Below are positions 41,501-55,200 of a stretch of DNA of 64,000 bases, one piece after another. The translations under genes were made by a program, and so were the position numbers. Origin of the DNA: Zingiber officinale (Eukaryota > Streptophyta > Magnoliopsida > Zingiberales > Zingiberaceae); NCBI RefSeq assembly GCF_018446385.1, contig NC_055987.1, positions 29,022,202 through 29,086,201 of the forward strand, in the 5' to 3' direction. The first letter of the stretch is position 1; each line of letters starts with the position of its first letter. The notes beneath the pieces were generated by a model that made no database searches, was not told where the DNA came from, and was given only the letters and a program-made list of their open reading frames with translations.

Positions 41501-43269
41501 CTCTGCCATTGTTGATTTTCCTCTCATTTTTAGCCACTACGGACTCCTGGCACTCTGCTAAAGGATGAGTTCTTTATTTTCTGGAGTTTAGTGCAAAATC
41601 ATTTTTTATTTCAAACTTAAGTTTCCATGTTTGATTTTACTTTTGGGTACCATATCCATCTTTCCTGGGATTAGAGGTGTTCCTCTGGGTTATATCTATT
41701 GATGCTCCTTATAGAGGACCTTAATAATAGAAGCTTTAAGCATGTGTTCTTCTGGTTGTATAAAGAATAACTTACATATACCATACCTAAATTTGAAATC
41801 ATGGTGATAATGATGAAACTCAACCACACCAGACCCATTTTTCAACTTGCACGAAGTATTGAAAGTTTGGTGTTGGATGAGCTTTGATTTGTGTCATCAT
41901 GATCCTTGATCAAAATTTTAAAGAGATGTTAAGAGGAATAAATTGAATTGCAATTACTTGGAACAGTTTACGAAAATTTGTTCTAGATTATTTATGAGAG
42001 CAATCAGCATTTTTGAAAATATCCTGAAATGTCCTTCGTGAATCTTCAAGAGCAGCTAGTCCCTAAATATAATACCACTTGATAAAAAAGTAATAGTATA
42101 AGTTAATTACTCAAGGGTGGTCAGAATAGATGGATTTGTGTTACTTGTCAGCATTGTGGCTATTAGAAGCATGCTTGGATCAAAATTATATATTGTCTCA
42201 CATAAGTACCTGATTTTCTCATATCTGTGAACCTTAATTTGTAAATACATGAACTACTTGGCAACTGTTACTGAATATCTAATTTGACACCTATAATTTA
42301 GTGAAATATAAACACATAAGATTGACTTCAGATTAGTGTGATGCTAGGGAATTGAGCTTTAACAACTATAGCAATAGCACGTATCCCAATTGTGAAGAGC
42401 TTGCTGATTTATTCGACCAAGCTATGGATGAGTACAGATTACATGAGAATCCTGAAGCTTGCAGTAAGAAACTTGAAAGCATGCTTTACAGAAGCTCTGT
42501 GGACCAAGAGTCTCAAGCTGGAGAGAAATTCAAATTACATCCCCTTCATCATCTTTCCCTTAATAGCTACATCACACTTGCTTCTGCATATCGAGCACAG
42601 GTGTTCTCTATGGATGAAAGCAATAATACTGAGTGCCTCAAGTTGGACAGAGCTGCTGTTTCATACACTTTGCTGCTTGCTGGAGTTGTCCATCACTTGT
42701 TCTTGTCTGAGCCCTCCCTAATAGCAGTCACTGCACATTTCCTTATAAATGCAGCTGAATCTATCCTTGTGCTTCTTAGACTTCCAGAATGGTCTTTTGA
42801 TAAAAAACTTTGCAAGTCAGAGATTGACTTGATTATATGTCACTATCCGAAAGACATGATGGAATTTTCAGTGGATAAGTGCAGGGATGCATCAATGAGG
42901 TTTCTTGGATCGGTTTCACAAATCTTATTCAAAACTTGGCCTTACCTTACTCAAGATTTAACAAACTTGAAAAATATTGACAGCCCTGTAAATTTCAATT
43001 GGCTCGGGTCTAAAGTGTTAAATACTCAGTGTTTAGCTAGCCATAGAGAGTTATCTGACTTCCTTGAGAAAGAATGTGTTGAAGATAGATATCTTGGGCA
43101 TAGATTGATCAAAGACCAAAACACAAGCTTATTTCAGCTTGCTCTTCATTGCTTCATTTATGGTAGATATCTTGCAAGCATATGCTATGGACCAGAATGC
43201 TATTTGGTACATCATGCAGAAAATATACTTCATGGTCTTTGTAAACATCTTTTGACCAAACACAGCTAG
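38537..43269 (+). CDS. SDG41: SET-MYND protein, SET DOMAIN GROUP 41 homologue
   Basis: Five exons: 38537-39265, 39399-39438, 39512-39612, 40491-40589, 42337-43269. Phases close at 633 residues. Exon 2 boundaries are the least certain. A MYND-type zinc cluster CAGC-x8-CAGC-x4-YCDASC-H-EC spans about residues 36-77. SET motifs are FNHSCMPNACYRFEL (residues about 205-219), then GPRVIVRSIKPMQKDEEV and ITYIDLLEP, with a post-SET CCCGRC in exon 4. The long last exon (DEYRLHENPEACSKKLE, HPLHHLSLNSYITLASAYRA) looks like the helical TPR-type tail of SMYD/SDG41 proteins. Predicted protein-lysine methyltransferase. Substrate unknown. Intron 4 is 1.75 kb and unremarkable. Confidence 0.88.
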
Positions 43270-46200
43270 TAGTATTTTTCACAATGTCTATTGGTTTTAT
43301 TCTCAACTGAAGACGTTGCAACAGTGTGATTCAAACTGGCATTCCACATTCCTTTCCTTTTTGTACATATCTGGGTTGATTGCCATTTTATGCTCTAATC
43401 CAAATCTGAAGTGAGGACGACAATCAATGATCCGGCGGTTCATTCAGAGAATATGTTTTTCTGTACATTTTATTGCTTCTGATCAATGGTTCTGCTTTCA
43501 GTCTAATGCACCCTTTTGGTGTTCCTTTCTAAATCACTTTTCTCAGAACCTTTAAGATGGATATGCTACTCGGCGGTAATGACTAGGCTCTGCTAGTCTA
43601 ATTGATGAAGTATCACCATCCTGATGTCATTTATCACTTTTGTGACCCTTTTTTTATTTTAGCTTCCATTTTGACTGGAATAAGTTCAAGTTCATAAGTT
43701 TGATAGGTCAACGGATGCTCTAGCTTAGCTTTTTGGGTCCGAATCAGGCAATTATGTTGTGCTGAAGGATACATCTGTATGATGAATCACACTCTCATTT
43801 TGGCTGTAAGAACGAGAGGCACTGCACTTGCTTCTCATAAGAAGGATACGTGTCATTCATTTTATTTTCAAAAATTTCTTGAGGATATGTAGGTTACATT
43901 GGTTGTTATTAAAAGAAGTTTGATTTTATTCATCTCAGCTAGAGAAAATTGCATGTAGTGATTATCAGTACTTTCTCACTGTATTGATTAAATCACTCTT
44001 GGACTTTATGGATTGTATAATGATGTTCCTTGGAAAGGAAGTGAGTTTGATTGTCATTCTGCAGTCTGTGTATTCTTATGTTTGAACGCTAATGATCTTT
44101 GTTTATCATTTCTTATAATCCTACTAATGATAGATCCACTGGTTTGTTTTACCAGGTTGTTCCAGACCGGATTCATGTTGTTCCACACCTTGGTTCTTAT
44201 CTTCTAATATCAATCCTCTACAGCTTCTTACTTCACAAAAATTTGCCATCTCACCTAGTATTTGACCTTCATAAGGGATGATTTTCAATCTTTTCTGAAT
44301 AGGACTAGTATAATTTATCTGGTCCAAGTTCTGATCCACTTAGGCTTAAAAGTCCATTTTGGATAGATCAGTCAAAATTAATTCTAGATATAAGTCCAAT
44401 GTAAATATTGTACTTTATATTTTCATTATATAACCTATTAGTTCAAGTTATTATTCTATCATTTATATTTTCAGAGCGTGAGTTGTTATCCAAATAGAAA
44501 AATCTGGCCAGAAATGTCTAAATCCCCATTTCCTTGTTAGCTATAAAGTATAGTTCAATTTCTAAATTAATTTAATGAAAGTATTCATCAGATTAAATTT
44601 TGATGGTTTATCTCAAAACAAGAGAATCAATGTTTGAATCCTTCCAGCTAGTTGATGTGTTTTGCAGATCGACTCGGGTAGGGAATTTTATTTGTTGAGT
44701 ATAAAGATGTAAATTGACCTCTTTCCTAATAGCTACTTTAATGAAATGGTTATTCAATTAAATTCAGGTTAAATGGTTTACACTTGTTTAGATCTGAATT
44801 CTGAATAATTATATATTGACCTTAAAGTCTTATTTGCTTACTTATTTCGGTTTATATATTATGCTAGTTTGTTATAATGTGAATCAGTATCTTTTTTTGT
44901 GTTTGACTGGGAGAAAACTTGACCACGCCACAGACTTTCAAATCAACTTTATTCCAAAAAAAATGTCTTTCCTCACAAGCTTTCAGCTGATCCTTGCACT
45001 AGCTAGCTTGGCTTCTACCATGATACTTCTTTTCATAGTTTGTAAAATTATCATTCTAGATCCGCAACATTGAATCAATCCTGGATATTGCAGGATTATT
45101 TTTTTTTTACAATGAAATCGGAGTAGAATTAAAACAAAATTGATAAAAATTTTGAGATGTCATAACTTTTAATTCAAATTAAATCATGAAATTTATAATT
45201 TCAAATTAAAGTTTGCTCAGTTAGTTAGTGGGTGAAATACATAACCGTTCAAATTTTAGATTAAAAAACATCATTTAAAATTTTTTTTAGATTCAAAAGA
45301 TTTTTAATTTTTTAAATTATTTTTAGACTATTTTATAATTTAGATTATTTTTATTTTTTTAGAGAGTAAGGATTCTGAGATTATTTAAATATTTATTTAG
45401 TTATTTTTAATTATTTTTATTAATAATATTATATTATTTTTTTATCAAAATAATAAATTTTTAGATGCCTATTATCTGATTTTCTATCGTTAGAAGATTG
45501 CTTTTACTGTTTGTGTTCAAATCAAAGGTTTCAATAAATTTACTAAGTCAATTGTTTTGTTAACCTTGAACAATTTGTTAACTTTGAAACGTCCTGATAA
45601 GAGATTATTTTTTTTTTAATGTTCAATCCAATTATTATTAGTGTTAGCAGAAATTTTACTCTTTTATTTTTTAATATAAAAATATAAATATTATTGAATA
45701 TATTGTATTAGAATGATAATTAAATTATTAATTAATTTAAATTTGTATAGGTAATACTGTCAATGTTTATGTAAAATTATTAATATATTTTTATGTAAAT
45801 CATTTTTTTTAAAAAAATATTTTTTAAATTATTAATCAGGTATAAAATTTCAAGAGTTTTTAATATGATTTTATAATTCTACTATTCGATCCTGTATAAG
45901 GTCACTGTTATGTAAACTACACTTCTTTCAATATATATATATATATTGATTTATTTAAGGAAAATTGCTTTTTTTTCGATGATATCTCTATTCCACAATC
46001 TTTATAAGAGAAATTTTTTGATGATATTAGAACATCTATGTCACGTGTAGATATAATAATGAGGTGGAGTGATGATTTACTATCTCCATCCCGGAATTTC
46101 ATCCTAACAGAATCAAATCCCCATCCTTGCCCATCTTCACTCCTTTTCTTGAAATTAATTTTATATTATTATTATTTTGTATTAATAATAATATTAATAT

Positions 46201-46740
46201 TCATATCAATATTATTTAATGATATCATTATTATTAATAATTTACGAAATATATATTATTATATTATTAATATTAATAATAATAGAATACTTATTATTAT
46301 TTTAGGAACGGATTAGGAGATGAGGATAGTTCCATCCTTGAAAAAAATCTCTGAACCTATCCTCATTTTTAAATAAATCAGGATCCCTGTTTCCGTTTAG
46401 ATTTTTTTCCATCGAGCCTGAACCTGTGAGTATTGACATCTCTAGCCACCAATTAAGTTAGGATATGCACTATAATAGGACATGTTAGATGGATACATGT
46501 CTAAGAAAAACTTCTTCTCATTTGACAGTTGATTAAATCACATAATCTGGACGGACGGATCATTATGTAATAAATAATCTCAAAAGAAGAATTTTTACGC
46601 AACAAGTCTTAACTTTTTTTTATTTCGATGAAAATAATTCAAAAGCCATAAACGCAGCAGCTTCTTTTTAAAGAAACACTAGCCATACTCTTTCTTGCTT
46701 AATAATTATAATCAATACCAACACATTATACGAGACCGAC
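43270..46740. other. Intergenic between SDG41 and ROH1
   Basis: About 3.5 kb, AT-rich, with no gene I can support. Short open frames near 44013-44339 and 44816-45073 lack any family signature. From 45100 AT content rises further. 46140-46310 is dominated by ATT/AAT trinucleotides in both orientations, and flanking GAATTTCATCC (46094) and GGATGA-type text near 46317 suggest a small AT-rich inserted element. Confidence 0.5.
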
Positions 46741-47121
46741 ACAGTAAATAAATCAATCAGTTAACAATCGTTCCACATAGAAAAAAAAAAAAGACTGGAA
46801 AGTTCACAGGGAGGGGGGTACTGCCTATATCCCAGCAAAACATGCATACAAAGACGCAAAAGCAAAAACAGAGAGATGGCAATGGATCATCATCAGATCC
46901 ACAAATTTGAATCCAATCATTTTCTTTCACAGAATGCATGATACAAGACATCGCCTGCTGATTTATTTGTGGAAGAAAAACATTCCATCCATCCATCTCT
47001 TAATTCTTCCTTTCCAGGAGGTTTGTCACTGGCCATACAGCTTGGCACCCCGAATCTAAGAAGACTATATTCATATAACATCAGCATCAATGTTTAGTAG
47101 AAAATCCACAAAGAGACGAAC
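46741..47121 (-). other. Probable 3' untranslated region of the ROH1 gene
   Basis: Directly downstream of the ROH1-family stop codon. No other coding signal. The extent is a guess. Confidence 0.35.
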
Positions 47122-48300
47122 TCAATCAGAAATCTTCAAGCAATCCAATCCCTCAGTGCGGCTTCGTACGATGCGAAGGAAAACTTCTCTGACTTGCCGT
47201 TCCAATGGTTCAAGGCCTTCCTTTACAGTTTCGTAGATTTGGGCCAGCTCCTGCATCTGCTGCCTCACCTCCATCTCCTTCTCCTCTGTCAAAGGAAGCT
47301 GGGCAACATCTATCACTTCCATCAAGTGATGAACGCACTTCTCGATCAGGTGAATTTCCTTCAACAGGCCAAGAGAATTCTTCCGCTCCTTCTTCTTGGA
47401 CTCCTCTACTATTTTCTCATGGAGGGTCAAGAAAGGGGGCGCCCACAGGTAAGCCCGAGGAATGGAGAAGTGGATCTGTAGGCCGCGGTCCTGGCAGGGG
47501 ATCGCCGCCACCAGAGACCACATCACGAAGGTGAGGACCGAGTTCATCGTGTAAACAGGCACGACGAATCCAGCGGTTTCAGCCACCTCGTGGGTCCGAG
47601 GCGCGGATATGTTGTTCGCGATGGCTTGCAATTGTCGCGCCGCGGACCACGAACGGGAGACGCTCCAGGACAGGGAGCGGAAGTGCGAGCGGCGGCCACC
47701 AGGCCCGCCGCCGCTTGACGCGTAGGAGGAGCCCCCGTTGCGGCCGAAGGAACGGTTGCGGTGGGAAACGACGGAGCCCGAGTCCTTCTCGTCGAGCATG
47801 AGGATAGCGATGTCGCAAAGCGCTTTCTTGGCCCGGCGAAGCTGTCCCTCCCCGAATTCTCGCTGCTGGGGGTCGAGGGCCACGAGCACGATCTCGATGT
47901 GCTTCCGCCACTGTCGCACCTGCTCGATGCCGTCGCGCACGGCGTTGCAAATGTCGAGCGCCTTCACGGCGCGCTCGAAGAAGTCGGAAACCAGGCGGTC
48001 GATCATGGCCGGCGGACGACGGTGGCCTAATAGAATCACCCGGAATTCCTCCTGGCACACGAGGAATGTGTCCAGAAGCCTCCGCAACCAGGAAATTGAT
48101 AGAATCTCGTCGTCTCCGCCTGCGAGGTCGTTAAAGAGGTCCGCTACCTGTTGCTGAAAAGCGTCCAGCTCCCGCTGCTCGCCGGCATCGGCGTGGCGAC
48201 GATCCATCGGATTGGCGGAGTGATCGCGTCGGAGGCTTAGGAGCGTGCGGCCCGCCAGGGCGAAGGGGGCCGATGAGCCATGGAAATCCGCGGCGGGCAT
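47122..48300 (-). CDS. ROH1-family (DUF793) protein
   Basis: A single exon of 392 residues starting at 48300 (MPAADFHGSSAPFALAGRTL). The frame extends 26 codons upstream to 48378, but the family normally begins MPA-DFQGSS, so I use 48300. Conserved blocks: LDAFQQQVADLFNDL, ISWLRRLLDTFLVCQEEFRV, SDFFERAVKALDICNAVRDG, IEQVRQWRKHIEIVLVAL, RSFGRNGGSS, RSLSWSVSRSWSAARQLQAI, and a hydrophobic segment YTMNSVLTFVMWSLVAAIPC (about residues 250-269). The helical C-terminus has heptads. Arabidopsis ROH1 binds an exocyst EXO70 subunit and affects seed mucilage. This member's role is inferred from family only. Confidence 0.85.
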   Translation of the reverse strand: MPAADFHGSSAPFALAGRTLLSLRRDHSANPMDRRHADAGEQRELDAFQQQVADLFNDLAGGDDEILSISWLRRLLDTFLVCQEEFRVILLGHRRPPAMIDRLVSDFFERAVKALDICNAVRDGIEQVRQWRKHIEIVLVALDPQQREFGEGQLRRAKKALCDIAILMLDEKDSGSVVSHRNRSFGRNGGSSYASSGGGPGGRRSHFRSLSWSVSRSWSAARQLQAIANNISAPRTHEVAETAGFVVPVYTMNSVLTFVMWSLVAAIPCQDRGLQIHFSIPRAYLWAPPFLTLHEKIVEESKKKERKNSLGLLKEIHLIEKCVHHLMEVIDVAQLPLTEEKEMEVRQQMQELAQIYETVKEGLEPLERQVREVFLRIVRSRTEGLDCLKISD

Positions 48301-50195
48301 CGTCACACCGCCAAATCCCCACGCACCGAGGCGAAGCACATCACCCAAACCCCACTCTCGATCGCAATCGGAGGGCAAATAAATGCGGGGAAAGGAGCGA
48401 ACTGATCGACGGAGGAAGAGGAGGTCGACAATGGCGGATGCCTTCGAAACCCTATCGCTCCTCTTTTATTGCCATCGGAAAGGAACTCGTCCCCTCCTCT
48501 CCGGGGGCCACACGAATTTACCTCTTTCAGTAATTCTCAACTATATTTCTAAGGTGAAAAAAGCGGGTCGCGTCGGCCGTCTGTTATCTTAAAAGAGCTG
48601 AGACGCCATCGTTACACGTGGCACGGAGCAGCATCACCGCACACGTACGCTTTCTATGCGCGGGTCATTGTGCGGCCGCGCTGAATCGACGCTCGGCGAT
48701 GTTGACTCAGACAACTTTTGCATTTCTTTGACGATACAACCCTCGCTACTTCGTACTTTACCATTATGCCGTCGGAGGGCATTTAGGACATTCGGGGCGG
48801 AGCTCGGTTAAAAAGAATTAGACGCGACCGACGGGCTGGTGAGGGGTCCACGTCATGCTATTTAGTAGCGAGATCTCTTCGATCTGGATTTGCCGATTTT
48901 ATACTCAAATCTAATAAATATTTAGGTTTTTTAGCCGCTTCTACGACAACCCGCTTCCGCACCCGTCTAGGTTCATGGGACCCACGTCGTGAATCACAGA
49001 TATGGACGGTAGGATCAAGAAGTCTGCTTGGGATCGGACGGGCTTGATCGCGAAGGCATTTTTGCGGTCGGCCTCGAGCAGGTTGAAGTTTTCGTGGGTT
49101 GACGCCGACCGACGGCAGACACGTCGACTTTTGGTGTTTGTTTTTTTTGTTTATAATGCAGCGGATGAGATCATGAGAATCAGATGGAGAAAGCCAACTC
49201 AAAAATCTCCATTTTGGTCAAAGCGCATGGCTCGTGTCAAATCCGACCGTCAGGTTTGACTTTGACTTCCTTGATTTTTACCTGGAATCTTGAGACAGAG
49301 TCTGTTTAATGTCACGCAATATAAAACAACAAATAATACATTCAGTTCAACTGCAAACAGTAAGTTGGAAATATTTCCACCGACAAGTCTGCTTAATCAA
49401 TTTGTGGGAACAAAATGATGGCTTATGGCATAATCCTTGAAGGATTTAGAGAAAAAAAACAGGGAAAGCAGACAAATGGAGACAGCGACTTGGAAGTCGG
49501 CAAGTGTAGCAATTTTAATAAATTATATATTTTTTATATCGTTTTTGAAGTTGAGATCTAATCCTTTAAAGATTGTTTGGTTTTTTATCAAAAGATTGAC
49601 GAATATCGTATTTATTAAATGACTTATCGTAATTTTATTTATATTAAAGGGTGTACATAAATGTAATTCTTTTTATCCTTTCCGTCAATCTCCTCTTCTC
49701 ATTCAATATTTTTTAAGAATTTAAATTATATTTTTAATTGAAAATCATTTTATGATTCGGATGCACGTAATTTCATCCTCTCTCTCCCTCTTCCTGGTCT
49801 TATAAATACGAAATGATCATGAATCTCCTCCGCTTATCACACCTCCTCATGCTGTTTTACGAGATTGCAAAAGACTATTTAGGATTTAGGGATATGTCAT
49901 AAGAGTTTCAAAAGACGAGTTCAAAGTACGACAGCGATTAAGAACAACAGCGTTGAAGGATAAATTTCTAACAAGAGTAAAATTAGTAGAAGACAGATAA
50001 AGATTGAGCGATGTATGTATAAATTTATTACTGTAAAATAGGGTTGTCATGCATAAAGAAACTACTATATATTTTGTAGTAAAAGGTGTTGACAAAAATT
50101 ATGTTTATGGTGTCATTGGATGTGTAAGGAATAAATATTGAACAACACGTGTAATATGATGTACTCCATTACTTAATCAGTTTGCAAGGTGTTCC
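48301..50195. other. Upstream region of ROH1 and intergenic
   Basis: The first 100 bp are GC-rich and probably 5' UTR. Further out there is no supported gene. Short open frames near 48858-49259 overlap on both strands without family signal. A TATA-like TATAAATA lies at about 49800 with nothing coding beyond it. Confidence 0.4.
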
Positions 50196-50203
50196 ACTGT
50201 GAT

Positions 50204-50782
50204 TAGGGTTATAAATGGACCAAGCGTTAGTGAACAAGCTTGGTGTTCGACTTGGTAAAAGATTATTTATGTTCGTTAAATATACATAAGATCAATTAAA
50301 CAAACAAGCTTAAATAGCTTGTTAAACTAAACAAACAAGCTTGAACACATATGTGTTCAGCTCGTTAACGTTCGTGAACAACTTTCATGACTAATATTCG
50401 TGAACAATGTTCACGAACCATGTTCATTAATAAAACTCTTATCAATATGCTAAATAAACAAATATATTTGAATTTATTAAAATCAATAATCAATAAATAA
50501 CTAAAAGTTTTAAATAATCAAACAAACCTGAATTCAGAGTTCAATAACATCTAAACAAATTAAGCTCAAGTTAAGATTGAATTGAGAGCTCAATAACATC
50601 TAAATTAATCAAGCTTAAGTCAAACTTCAAACAAGTTCAAGCCCGTAAAAAATAAATCAAGCCAAACTTGAACAACTATTTCAAAAGCTTAGTTCATTTT
50701 AAGTTCGGCTTGACTCGGTTACCTTATCAAACAAGCTTGAACACCCTAAAACTCGTCTCGGCTCTGCTCGTTTATAACCCTA
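50204..50782. mobile_element. hAT-type non-autonomous element (MITE), 579 bp
   Basis: Perfect 12-bp terminal inverted repeats, TAGGGTTATAAA at 50204 and its complement ending at 50782, flanked by the perfect 8-bp direct repeat ACTGTGAT (50196-50203 and 50783-50790). An 8-bp duplication is the hAT signature. The inside is rich in AACAAGCTTGAAC and GTTCGTGAAC words in both orientations and has no ORF. Confidence 0.88.
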
Positions 50783-50944
50783 ACTGTGATGCTAGATTTC
50801 AGCTAGACCTTGCTCATGCATGTTAGGTTGATATGGTATGTATAATGAATAGTACAAACCAAGTATGATTATATCAGATATAAAAGTTAGGTTTGGAGCG
50901 ACCATATCATATAAAAAAACATAGATAGATCGGGAGAACGCGAT

Positions 50945-52080
50945 GAAGTAGGTTGTTGGAGATTATAAGCAAACATATAGAGATCTTCCATTATATCTGT
51001 GTGAGTTAAGAGTCAGGGATCTTGAAACCTATGTGGCACTATACAGGAATGGTAATAATTAGTTCCAGCACTATTTTTGGGATTTTGGAGCTTGTCGAAG
51101 AGTATTCAGGTCTTATTTATGCAAATTGATTGGAATTGATGCCACACATATGAGAGGGAAGTATTCGGGTGTGTTGTTGATCGTTACAACAATTGATGCT
51201 AATGACAATGTCCTACCAGTAGTCTTTGGAATCACTGAAGTTGAATATGAATCTGCATAAGAGTGATTTTTGGATTATACAAAGAGATTTTTTACTGTTG
51301 ATGCACAGTTAATGAGCATAGTATCAGATAGACATTGTGACATTATATCAGTAGTTAGAAAAGTCTACCCAACCGTTCATCATGCTTTCTATTGCTACCA
51401 CATATCTTGCAATATGGTAATAGATACTGACAGTAGGTCAGCTTTACGCTTGTTTTGGACAGCAGCATGAGCAAAGACAACACTCCAATATGATCTCATA
51501 ATATAGTCCATGCTTGAAAAACATCTAAATGCCCATAAATGGCTTCAGAACATGGAGGAGGTCTCAAAATGGTATATTGCTTTGACACCTCATGCTACCA
51601 AAGAAATGGGTTCAAAGAGAGAGAAAGCTAGACGATATAAAGTCCACTCCCACTCTCAATCTGAAATGGAAGTAGAGACATAGGGTGCTTCATTCATTAT
51701 TGATTTGGAAAGAAAATATTGTAATTGTAGGGAGTTTCAAATTTCAAAACTGCCTTGCTCACATGCTATTATCATCACCATTCATTGGAAATGGATACAC
51801 TCACATATTGTGAGCATTATTTTTATTTACAGAATTGGAATGCGACATACATGGATCGTATTTACCCCTATCTAAGCAAGGAATTTGGACCAAGGGGCGT
51901 AAACAATATTATAGTTCTATGCCCCCGTAGCTTTGTGCAACCGGGTAGGTGAAAGAAGACATGGATCAAGTCGAAACATAATGGGAAGGTAAAAATCAAA
52001 TGCAGCCTGTGCAAAAAACTATGCCATAATCGAAGGACTTGTAGAATGTCATCAGCCCATAGTGTTTGACTTACTTGTAT
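50945..52080 (+). pseudogene. MULE (MuDR-type) transposase relic
   Basis: Conceptual reading shows FWDFGACRRVFRSYL, then IGIDATHMRGKYSGVLLIVT (DDE core start), LPVVFGITEVE, SIVSDRHCDIISVVRKVYP (second Asp), HHAFYCYHISCN and a SWIM zinc finger CNCREFQISKLPCSHAI (51720-51770). Many stops and frameshifts break it. It is 150 bp from the hAT MITE. Confidence 0.8.
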
Positions 52081-52289
52081 ATATATATACAAGAATATTC
52101 TGCTTGATTTATATATTTTATAAGCAGGATGAGTAGATCCATATATTTTCTATGTAGTACATCCATAGTGTTGTAAGAAAAATAGTTGTACAAAGTGACG
52201 TTACTGTTATATCTTTATATATAGTATTTATTTTTTTAATACAGTGTTATCTATGATATGAGAAATGTAAATCAATCCTAGCAAGGTAG

Positions 52290-55200
52290 AATTAATACTT
52301 CACACAATATCTCCATTTTGTAAACTAAAAACTCGCTAGTAGTTGTAAATTTTTAGAAATGTAATAGGCTTAGACCAATGCATTTCAACTTTACAGGTTG
52401 AAGTTGGAAATTTCAAAGTCTTGTAAATTTATTTTTAATTCTAACTAAGTTATGACTTAAACAAAATGAGTGTTGTTGTGCTTGAAAAATAAAATAAGAT
52501 AGCAGTTGTTGTTCATTGAACATAAATCAGATGCACTGTTCTGTGCCAACAGGCATGGAGCAAGAACTTCAATTTTAGCAATTACAATTAAGTTTTGACA
52601 CCATATCTATCTTCTCCTCTCTCAAACCTTCCTAGAGAACGTGAATTTAAAAAATTCAAGTACCCTAGGGCTATTAGTTGGTTTTAGTTAAAATCCACTG
52701 ATAGACCTAAACAGGTTTGATTGCACCCATTTTAAATCTTGTGAGTTTTTGTTCTTGCAAGGACTCCAACGGTGTTATTCATTACTTATTTATAGCTCTC
52801 TAGAGGTAATCGAACGTTACAAAAAAATTCATCTTGATTGTGGGCCTAATAGGTTGGGGCCTTGGCCGCTTTATCAACCGATTACTAACAAGTTTTTGAT
52901 CCCAATATAGAAAACTTGAGGCCATATCTCCATTCTATAATCTAAAAACTTGCTACGAATTGTGAAATAGTTTAGAAATTCAAATAAGCTAGGTCTAACA
53001 CTGGATTTGAAGTCTACAATGTGTAATTGGAAATTTATAATATTATTATAATTTAGCTTAAATCTCTAACTAAGTTTTGACTTAAAAATAAATTGGTGAT
53101 TACTGTTTTTGTAAATTAAAATTTGACAGGGTGTGTTGTTCATTAAAATCCTTAAGGTACACATGTTCCGTACCAACAAGCACGGAGTAAGAATTTTAAC
53201 TGTAACGGTTATAACTAAGTTTTGATACTATATCTAGATTTTTCTCTCTCAAACGTTCCTAGGGAACATGAATTTAAAGAAATACAAGTACCCTAGGGCC
53301 ATCAGTGGATTTTGGTCAAAATCCACTGATGGATCTAGACAGGTCCGATTGCACCCATTTCAAGTCTTGTGAGTTTATGGTCTTACAAGGACTCCAACGA
53401 TATTATCCATTACTTATTTATAGCTCTCTAGATGTGATCGAACATTACAAAAAAATTCAGCTTGATTGTAGGCTTGATATGTGATAATATCAGGCCCACG
53501 TTAAGGCTGATATTATCCTATATCAGGCCTACGTTGGGCATGATATGGTATCATATCAAGCCGAACTTGGGACTGATAGGTTGGGAGCTTGGTCACTTTA
53601 TTCAACCAATTACTACTAAGTTTTTGATCCCGATATCTAAAACTCAAGACTATATCTCCGTTCTATAATCTAAAAACTTACTACAAATTATGAAATAGTT
53701 TAGAAATTCAAATAAGCTAGGTCCAACACTAGATTTGAAGTTTATAGCGTGTGATTGGAAATTTTTAATATTATTGTAATTTAGCATAAATCTCTAACTA
53801 AGTTTTGACGTAAAAAAAAATTGATGGTTGTTGTTTTTGTAAATTAAAATTTGACAAGGTGTGTTGTTCATTAAAATCCTTAAGATACACATGTTCTGTG
53901 TCAACTGGCATACAGTAAGAACTTCATTTGTAGCGGTTACAACTAAGTTTTGACACCATATCTAGCTTCTCCTCTCTCAAGCCTTCCCGGAGAACGTGAA
54001 TTTGAAGAAATCTAAATACCCTAGGGCTATTAGTGAGTTTCAATCAAAACCCACTGATGGACCTAGATAGGTCTTATTGCACCCATTTTAAGGTTTATGA
54101 GTTTTTAGTCTTGCAAGGACTCCAACGGTACTATCTATTAGTTATTTATAGCTCTATAGAGGTGATTGAACGTTATGAAAAAATTTAGCCTGATTGTGGG
54201 CTTGATATGAGATAATATCAAGCCCATGTTGGACCCAATATTATTCCATATTAGGCCTATATTGGGCCTGATATGATACCATGTCAAGCCTAACATGGGC
54301 CTGATAGGTTGGGACCTTGGCCACTTTGTTCATCTGATCACTACTAAGTTTTTGATCCCGATATCTAAAACATGAGACCATATCTCCATTCTATAATCTA
54401 AAAACTTGCTACGGATTGTGGAATAGTTTAGAAATTCAAATAGGCTAGGTCCAACACTGGATTTGAAGTCTACAACGTGTGATTAGAAATTTTTAATATT
54501 ATTGTAATTTAGCTTAAATCTCTAACTAAATTTTGACTTAAAAATAAATTAGTGGTTGTGTATTTTGTAAATAAAATTTGACAGGGTGTGTTGTTCATTA
54601 AAATCCATAAGGTACACATGTTTCGTGCCAACTGGTATGGAGCAAGAACTTCAACTGTAGCAATTACAACTAAGTTTTGACACCATATCTAGCTTCTCCT
54701 CTCTCAAACCTTCCTAGGGAGCGTGAATTTAAAGAAATCCATGTATCCTAGGGTCATTAGTGGATTTTGATTAAAGTCCACAGATGGACCTAGACAAGTC
54801 CAATTGCACCCATTTCAAGTGTTATGATTTTTTAGTACGTCTTTCAAGGACTCTAACGGTGTTATCTATTACTTGTTTATAACTCTCTAGAGGTGATTGA
54901 ATATTACGAAAAAAATTCAACCTGATTATGGGCTTGATAGGTTGGGACCTTAGCCGCTTTGTTCAATCGATCACTACCAAGTTTTTGATCCCGATATCTA
55001 AAACTTGAGACCATATCTCCATTCTATAATCTAAAAACTTGCTACGCATTGTAAAATAGTTTATAAATTCAAATAGCTTATGTCCAAAGCTGGATTTGAA
55101 GTCTACAGCATGTGATTGGAAATTTCTAATATTATTGTAATTTACCTTAAATCTTTGACTAAGTTTTGACTTAAAAATAAATTGGTGGATGTTGTTTTTG

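Noticed and set aside
44013-45073. Short frames in the SDG41-ROH1 intergenic region
   Set aside because: No domain, poor coding composition, many overlaps between strands.
47194-48157. Frames opposite or overlapping the ROH1-family gene
   Set aside because: No family signal. They are shadows of a GC-rich exon.
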